From positions 7,006,001-7,070,000 of the forward strand of contig NC_051099.1 of the NCBI RefSeq assembly GCF_901709675.1: 64,000 nt of DNA, written 5' to 3'. The stretch comes from Syngnathus acus (Eukaryota > Chordata > Actinopteri > Syngnathiformes > Syngnathidae). The position numbers and the translations under genes are program-made. Shown one piece after another: positions 57,788 through 64,000 of the stretch. Below the pieces are notes generated by a model. That model made no database searches, had not been told where the DNA came from, and worked only from the letters and a program-made list of their open reading frames with translations. Each line of letters opens with the position of its first letter. Position 1 is the first letter of the stretch.

Positions 57788-60216
57788 ACATTTCTACCAA
57801 TCAATTATTATAGAGGCAGTCTATGTGTGTCAGAAAAGTTCCAGGACTAAAACCAAACAACAGACTGGGAACATGCATTCAATCAAATGTGTGTGGAGAT
57901 ATTCAATGCTATTAACAGGACTTTTTTTTCCTTTTCCACTAGACTTACTTTTTTTTTTCTTCGTTGGCGTCTGCCCAGAATTTTAAATGACTGCGCATAT
58001 GGTTAGATTTAAATCTTTCCCCGAGACTGTCTGGAGGTGTAACGTTCCGATGATTGGTGGAAAACACATCTGTGCAAGCAAGGGAGTGACATTTTTAAAT
58101 GAGAGTTATTTTATTGCCCTGGAATAAAAAACAAAACAAAAGACGGAAAGAATGCGTCTTTGTGTGTGTGTGCGTGTTTTCATTTAAAATAATTTTTACT
58201 ATGAATTCACACCTAATCAAGAGGATCTAAAATTAGACAAAAGGTCTAAACCACAACAATAGTTTTAAAACGGCATTTCAATAAGTGCCACATGCAGTGG
58301 ACACAAATGTGGAGCATTGTGTCATGAAAATGGCATCAAGTCCCACTTAAGGGGTCAATGACCCTGTCATGACCAGGAGGGCCTTAAAACCTGCAAAGGA
58401 TGCAGCTGGGTACTTTAGAAAAAAAAAATAAAATCAAAGTTGTGCAAGTTCACAATGTTTTCTGAAAATTAGTATCTCCCTCCCGGAATGCGTCACCAGC
58501 AACTCACCAATTTATGTGTATGCGAATTTACGACAGAGATCCAAGGTCTGTCTGGAAGCAATCATCTTGTCCAGGCTCTCTAAAAGCCCCCTTCCCCATG
58601 ATGTCATCAAAGCTGTAGTTCCGGGAGAATTGGGGGATTTTTCTTATGTAAGGTTTTCTCAAACTGGATCTTTTTCCTTGACAGTTAGAAAAAGAATTGT
58701 TGCTAAGAAGTATTTTTTTTGTATCTTACAGATAAAAGCAAATGTGTTTATTTTCTCCATGTTGCAGTACACAAGTATATTTTATAGTTGGACGAGTGTG
58801 GGGGGGGGGGGGAGTTTTTCTGGGCAGCCCCTGCCTGCACATACCGGGGGGAAAACAAAAACAATCCGACATATTTTGATACCCAAATACGTACTCTGGC
58901 TTGGTCTTGTTTGTGGAGAGTATTTCCCACCTCTTGCAACTACAGTACAGCATTTCTTGAAGAAGAAAAAAAAGTAACCTACTGAATTGATTTCAGCAAT
59001 TCTCACATAGCTGATGTCCTCTGCAATAACTTGAGCCACCTTAGAGGGCGGCAGCAACAGCATTGCCAGATGCCGCAAAGTAACATTGAGGCTGCAACTC
59101 TCCTCCTCTCCCCCTCCCCTCTCTGGGGAGGTGGGAAGGGTCTCCTGTCTGATCCTTTGTCACGGGAAGACTTTGGGGTTTTACTCTGCTGTTGCCTCCG
59201 TGCAGGGACGAGAGGATTTCACCTAGCTCCATCCAACAGGGAGAGCAACTATGTCCACAAAGGTAAGAGGAGGGACTTTTCTTGTGAAAGATGCTCACAG
59301 ATAGATGGATGCCCAGATTCGATCAAATATTGCTGCTATTTAAAATCCAAAAAAGCTTTTGGAAATTGTACTAAACTTCTATTGCACAAGTGTTATAGCT
59401 TTCAAGTTAAATTGTTCTCACATGTTGCTTATCTGAATTGCCTTGACACTGTTGAGAAGAAACATTTGATTTAAAAAAAAGAAAAAAAAAGAAAGTGGGG
59501 GCAGCATCAAAATCACATTCTTGCATATGGTTTGATCATCATTGTTTGATTCCTTCTCGGTAGCTCAACTTATTCCATCTGCTTCAGCATATTGAACCGA
59601 CTGTTCAGACATTGCATAGCTCAAAAAGTTTTGTCTCTTTTCCTTATTTGTGTTTTAATCCTCCTGCAATGACTCTTTGTTGAATAAAATACTTCCATCC
59701 CGTATAGTGTTTACATTTGCGTGTGTGTTAACTCTACGCATTAGCCAGCCAGCCTGTAGTCTGGGTGATGCCGTAAAACCGCTCACTGCTGACATGAGGC
59801 CCACCTCTTTTTTTCAGCGGGAGGGGTCCTAAGAATGAACTCACGCTGATTGATTGTGTGAGTGTGTAAAAGGATACCCTACTTCCTGTAGGCCAGGGCT
59901 CCAGACAGCAGGACCACAAAGTCTCACATCAACCATCTCTGCTCTTACTATGCATGTGGATTCAGCCTCACGACAGAAATCCCTCTTATGTCTGCACTAT
60001 TTAAAGATGATTCAAAGAATTAGATCTTTCTTCTCTTTAAATTTGCATGAAATAAAAGGCAGTCTTTATATTCTCGACAAGTTTCGAGAAATGTTCAAAT
60101 TGCACACGCGCCAAAGCTTCTTACGCAATCCCGCCTCAGTTCTGCATGTTGACTTTTGTTTTTTTCCTTTCTGGCAGCAAAGCACAGTTGAATCTTGAAA
60201 GACGGAGGTCAGCGAG
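57788..60216 (+). other. hhla2 3' flank and phldb2 5' region
   Basis: A poly(A) signal AATAAA is at 58123-58128. From about 59090 the sequence is GC/CT-richer and includes a plausible non-coding first exon ending at donor 59262 (ACAAAG|GTAAGA) and an acceptor at 60177 (CTGGCAG). If joined, the ATG at 59251 gives a ten-codon ORF ending before the 60217 start. A G-run lies at about 58801-58812. Confidence 0.5.
58123..58128 (+). terminator. Polyadenylation signal of hhla2
   Basis: AATAAA about 340 bp after the hhla2 stop, followed by A-rich sequence. Confidence 0.55.
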
Positions 60217-63200
60217 ATGAGCAGGATGCTTCCTCAAAGGGCGGCTGTGAGCACGCTCGGCTACAGCTCAGGTAAACTTTAACCTACAGGCTAACTTGCA
60301 AAATAAAATGACATTTCATACCAACCGGTCTGAGCATATTGTAACTTCCGGGCCAGGTGTCCGTGTGCCCTTAAAATGCGCTTAAGCATGCGTTCATAGG
60401 TGTCCTCACAGATGAACCCGTGACGCATGCTGGCTTCTTCCATTTTTAGAAGACACTTGGCAACCGAGAGGGCCAGTGTTTGTGTTGGGCTTGGAAGCAT
60501 AAGAGCGCACATTCTTTGCTGGTTTTCCCCCTCTTACTCAGCACGTCAGCTTCTTAAATGGGCCTCGCTTTATGACATGACCCCAAAAAGTGTCCGGATT
60601 ACATGCTCTGTTAATTTGCTCCCATTTCCAGACTGTGTGAAGATGGAGCCGAGCGGCAGCAGCCCGGTTGGCGGAACCTTCCTCAGGGGCTCCCGCTCTA
60701 AGGCGGAGCTGCAGGATTTGATGGAGACGCTGCAGCGCAGGAAGAGTGCCCTGGAGGCCAGTCTGAGGGCGGCTGAGTGCAGCCGCAAGTATTTCAATAC
60801 GCCTTCCCCCGGCGGACCCCAGTCCAAACGACCACTCTCCATCCTCGGAACCAGCGAGCATCAGCAGTCTTCCTCGAGAAACTTCTCCTATGTGAGCAGC
60901 AGCAGCATGCCCCCTTCCCCTCGCCAGGGTGAGCGCCAGTTTAGCCCCAACGGCTTGCTCCGTCACCCAAACGCTCGCCACCAATCGCAAGACAGCCTCT
61001 TCCACCCTACGGATGGAAGTTCTTTCATCTCCTCTTATGGAGAACCCATACCTCGCTCTCCTAGGGTTAAGAGCGGCACAGCTAGCGTGCCCTCAAGCCC
61101 TCGACTGGGCCGCAGACTTTACTCACACGGCAAAGCCGTAAGTGACTCCAGGCAGAGGAAATACTCCACAGGTTCCCTCAACAGTCTGGGCATGCACAGC
61201 CGCTCGCTACCCCGCCTTCACAATCCAGCCGATCCTCCCATTTTATCTCTGCCGCCTCATCTACATCGAGCAGGGCGCTCGGCCGTGGCTCGGCGCAGTC
61301 TCTCCTCCCTTGAACAACCACCTGATGTGACGGTACCAGCCAGTATGCCCAATACACCCAGGAGGGCCAGCATGGCCTCCCTGAGCTCTCTAGGTGTTGA
61401 GATAGATGGGCCGAACTTGGATGCGGGCTTTGGAGAGCGGAGGTTATCTTTTGGGAAAGGCGGGCTGAGTTCAGGTCAAAGAGTGGGTAGCATCACTTCT
61501 TTGAACGGCAAAGAGGAGTTGAGAGACTACCACCAGCACCAGAGAGACGAGAGACTCAGGGAGCAGAAAGTGCACAAGTTGGTGAGTTTAGCATTGAGTC
61601 TTATGGACTTTGTCACTTGCAGAATACAAATGAGTGAGAGTGTATATGTTGGTCTACAGGAAAGTCAGCGGCTGGAGACCATCATGACCCTGTGTACGGA
61701 GTTTGCACAGGTGGAGCCTGCAGGTTCAGCAGTTTCCGACCTGCAGAAGATCAATAAGGAGTTGGAGAAGCTGCAGGTGTCGGACGACGAGTCCGTTTTC
61801 TCCGACTCTCCCGGCGGCACGGCGCCGGAAGGCGGTTTTGGCACCAGAGTACGGGATTTGCTTCTCAGTGACGAGCAGCAGGTCAGCAGTCGTCAGCAAA
61901 ACGGTTACAGAGAAGTTGGCTCGCCGGCGCTTAGCCTTGGCGGCGGTGCACCCTCACCATCCAGCAACCACAGAGCTAAGGTCATTTTAAAATCCATTTT
62001 ATTTTTTGCTACTCGGCTGTATTTGCTTTCCAATGCAGCATCAATGATTCAGCCAGTGTTGTTAGCGCACCTTAACAATCTCATCCTAGTTTGGCGATGT
62101 CCCTTTTGCTTACCAATATTTGCTTCTTGGCTATCTCCATTGACTTACATAATTGCCTTGCTAACAGTGTTGATCAAAATGTGAGGTGATGATGTCACCG
62201 CATCTCAGCAGACTCTTATTGCGCTCTTAAGCGTTTTAACCTTTGACCCTCATTGAAGAAGAAGTTTAAAGTCTCCATTAAGGCCGACTAACACAACAAT
62301 GTGCATCAGTTCTGGATTTTTTACGATATTTAATTGGTAATCAAATCGTAGACCCCTGACTCATAATTTATTTGAGCTGCCTGGCAAAAGTTTCCCACCC
62401 CAACTCACGACACTCGTGTTTGTTTTAGGCATTGATATTGAGTTACCATGGTTGGCTCACGCATTCACATGAAGGAATTAAAAGCAACGGCAGTTTGCGG
62501 TTCTGACTCCTTCTGAAATCTGTCTCTGTTTTGTGCATGACACACCCTTGCTCTTCAGCATTTTCTTTTTCGCCACTTGTGAAAAGGAGCACGAAAAGCC
62601 CTTACAGTAAACGGAATGCACTTTATCAGACTGCCGAGAGCTTGTTTATCTTTTTTTGTTTACCTTTTGTGGACTCACTGCAGATGATTAGCATTCTCGT
62701 GTTCTCCCTTTTTCCACATCGCTGTGTGCAGATCACCTTCTCAGGCACAACCATTCAGGCTGAAGACTTTTTAATGGACATTTTACAGTAAACATTTAGT
62801 TCCAACTAGATTTGAGTTGAAGTAAAGTGGAAACGTGCAGTGCCGATCTCTCGCATATGCTCCCCTCATTTTGTATAGAAAGCTCCTTTATCAGTTGCTG
62901 TTTAAGGGGTTTGTTTTAAGTGACATGTTACATGTTATGGGACTCCATCACAACTTTGATATTGCAATCATCATATTTGTGGTCATTGCTGATCTCTAAG
63001 TAAACGTATCAAATTGTGTCATTTCAGCTGCCAGGTCAACTTCTCCTCCGTAGTCTCAGTGGTCCCGTCTTTGTAAAAGTGAAGCCTTTTTCCACGCTAA
63101 AACAGTTACAAACCGGCACTGTGTCTGGTTTTAATGAAGAAGACCTAAGTTGTGCTTCAACATTCAACTCCAAAAGAAAGGGAGAGAGGGGGGCAACAGG

Positions 63201-63968
63201 AAATGACTCTATCCCACTGAGAATTATTATGTGTGCGTGTTTGAATGGAAGAATTCTAGTGTATACACATGGCAAAGCCGTTTTTCCAGATGTTAGGAAC
63301 TTTGAATCGAAAAGAAAAACGAGACTATTGATTACACATAACCACAACCTTTAAAAAAATATTGTTCTGTAAAACATGCCTGGGATTTGCTTGTCATATA
63401 ATTATGTAGATATGTTATGATCTCTTACAGTACTTCACTAGAATAATGACCAATAATGATCAATTTATAAGTGTATCTTAATGGGAGGTTTTGGATACTT
63501 TGGCAAGACTAGCAACAAAATGCTCCAATTTCCATTAGGCTAAGTCCAAAAAGAATCCTGTTGTTGTTGTCATTCATCCAACAGTTACCAAGTTAAAACA
63601 TCTGCCGCTGTTACTCTCAAAGGCGCTGGGATATCTGCTGCTCGTCTACGTGTTTAACATCACACCTAATGCAAGAAGCTAGTTTCATTTTCATTTGTCG
63701 TAAAAATGCCATGAAAGGTTAGGATGGAGATATTTATGTTTGGCTTGGATTATAAATGTCCATATAAGACGTATGCTGTGTGTGAGTGACAGAGAGAGAA
63801 GATCTAAACCAACCTCCCTTATATGGCATCCAGGTGTTGGAGAGTGTGCAGCTGAAGCAGGAAGTAACACATATTGAAGAGGAGAGGATCCAAGTTGTCA
63901 ACAACATTGAGGAGCTGGAGCAGAAGATTAAAGACCTGGACAACCAGATGGAAGAGTCAGTCAGAGAG
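60217..63968 (+). CDS. phldb2: Pleckstrin-homology-like domain family B, probably PHLDB2 (5' part)
   Basis: Cortical phosphoinositide-binding scaffold (LL5 group) that anchors microtubules and focal-contact components. Coding exons seen are 60217-60271 (MSRMLPQRAAVSTLGYSS), 60632-61581, 61660-61980 and 63834-63968, and the gene continues past the window. KAELQDLMETLQRRKSALEA is a PHLDB-family hallmark, followed by Ser/Pro/Arg-rich sequence with many SPR and SLSSL motifs, ESQRLETIMTLCTEFAQ, and the start of a coiled coil (LKQEVTHIEEERIQVV, ELEQKIKDLDNQMEESVRE). No FHA domain precedes it, which argues against PHLDB1. Adjacency to hhla2 and gabrr3 (human 3q) favours PHLDB2 over PHLDB3. The C-terminal PH domain lies outside. 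Exons between 61981 and 63833 were not identified and may be absent, since AK|VLESVQ can join directly. Confidence 0.75.
61981..63833 (+). other. Long phldb2 intron, no exon recognised
   Basis: About 1.85 kb between GAGCTAAG|GTCATT and CATCCAG|GTGTTGG. Short open frames at 62531-62791 and 63016-63354 have no conserved features and poor splice context. No repeat family is recognised. Confidence 0.5.
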
Positions 63969-64000
63969 GTAACGCATGCCCACACAATGTTTTGCTTTCA

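Noticed and set aside
63016-63354. Possible phldb2 exon (MSFQLPGQLLLRSLSG...)
   Set aside because: No conserved PHLDB residues and no paired splice sites in phase; probably intron.

Overview
This is a teleost fish nuclear locus. The genes are vertebrate, split into many exons by introns that are mostly 70-150 bp. The spacers hold typical fish repeats: a short inverted-repeat DNA element with TA target sites, a hAT-like element, and a SINE with a CTTTAA-type tail. All gene identities rest on reading exon translations against remembered vertebrate families; no database search was run. Residue numbers for human proteins are approximate and from memory.

Layout. (1) 1-30555, + strand: most of ryr1, the skeletal-muscle ryanodine receptor, entering at about human residue 104 and running to the stop codon. 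I resolve about 102 coding exons, including two very small ones (16105-16119, 15 nt; 22557-22574, 18 nt) that match the position, length and phase of the mammalian ASI and ASII alternative exons. (2) 31385-33434, +: a five-exon gene for a 284-residue protein with an N-terminal PH-like domain that I cannot name. (3) 34720-38061, +: complete spermine synthase (sms), 11 exons, with one AT-AC and one GT-AG U12-type intron. (4) 39728-47722, -: an adhesion GPCR closest to ADGRG2, with a T/N-rich stalk, GAIN/GPS and seven-helix region. One intron carries a telomere-like minisatellite with 32/128/256-bp periodicity. (5) 48877-53950, -: complete GABA-A receptor rho subunit, closest to GABRR3, 9 exons. 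(6) 55197-57787, +: a B7-family Ig protein closest to HHLA2 (B7-H7). (7) 60217 to the window end, +: the 5' part of a PHLDB gene, probably phldb2 (LL5-beta).

The genes do not form one pathway. Their human counterparts, as I recall, lie on three chromosomes: RYR1 on 19q; SMS and ADGRG2 on Xp22; GABRR3, HHLA2 and PHLDB2 on 3q. The window therefore joins pieces of three ancestral linkage groups. sms and adgrg2 converge; gabrr3 and hhla2 diverge from a spacer of about 1.2 kb.

The most interesting items are RNA-processing signals and repeats rather than a new enzyme system: the two ryr1 microexons, the minor-spliceosome introns of sms, a mobile element abutting a splice donor in adgrg2, a GC-AG intron in the ryr1 pore region, and the hierarchical telomere-like array.
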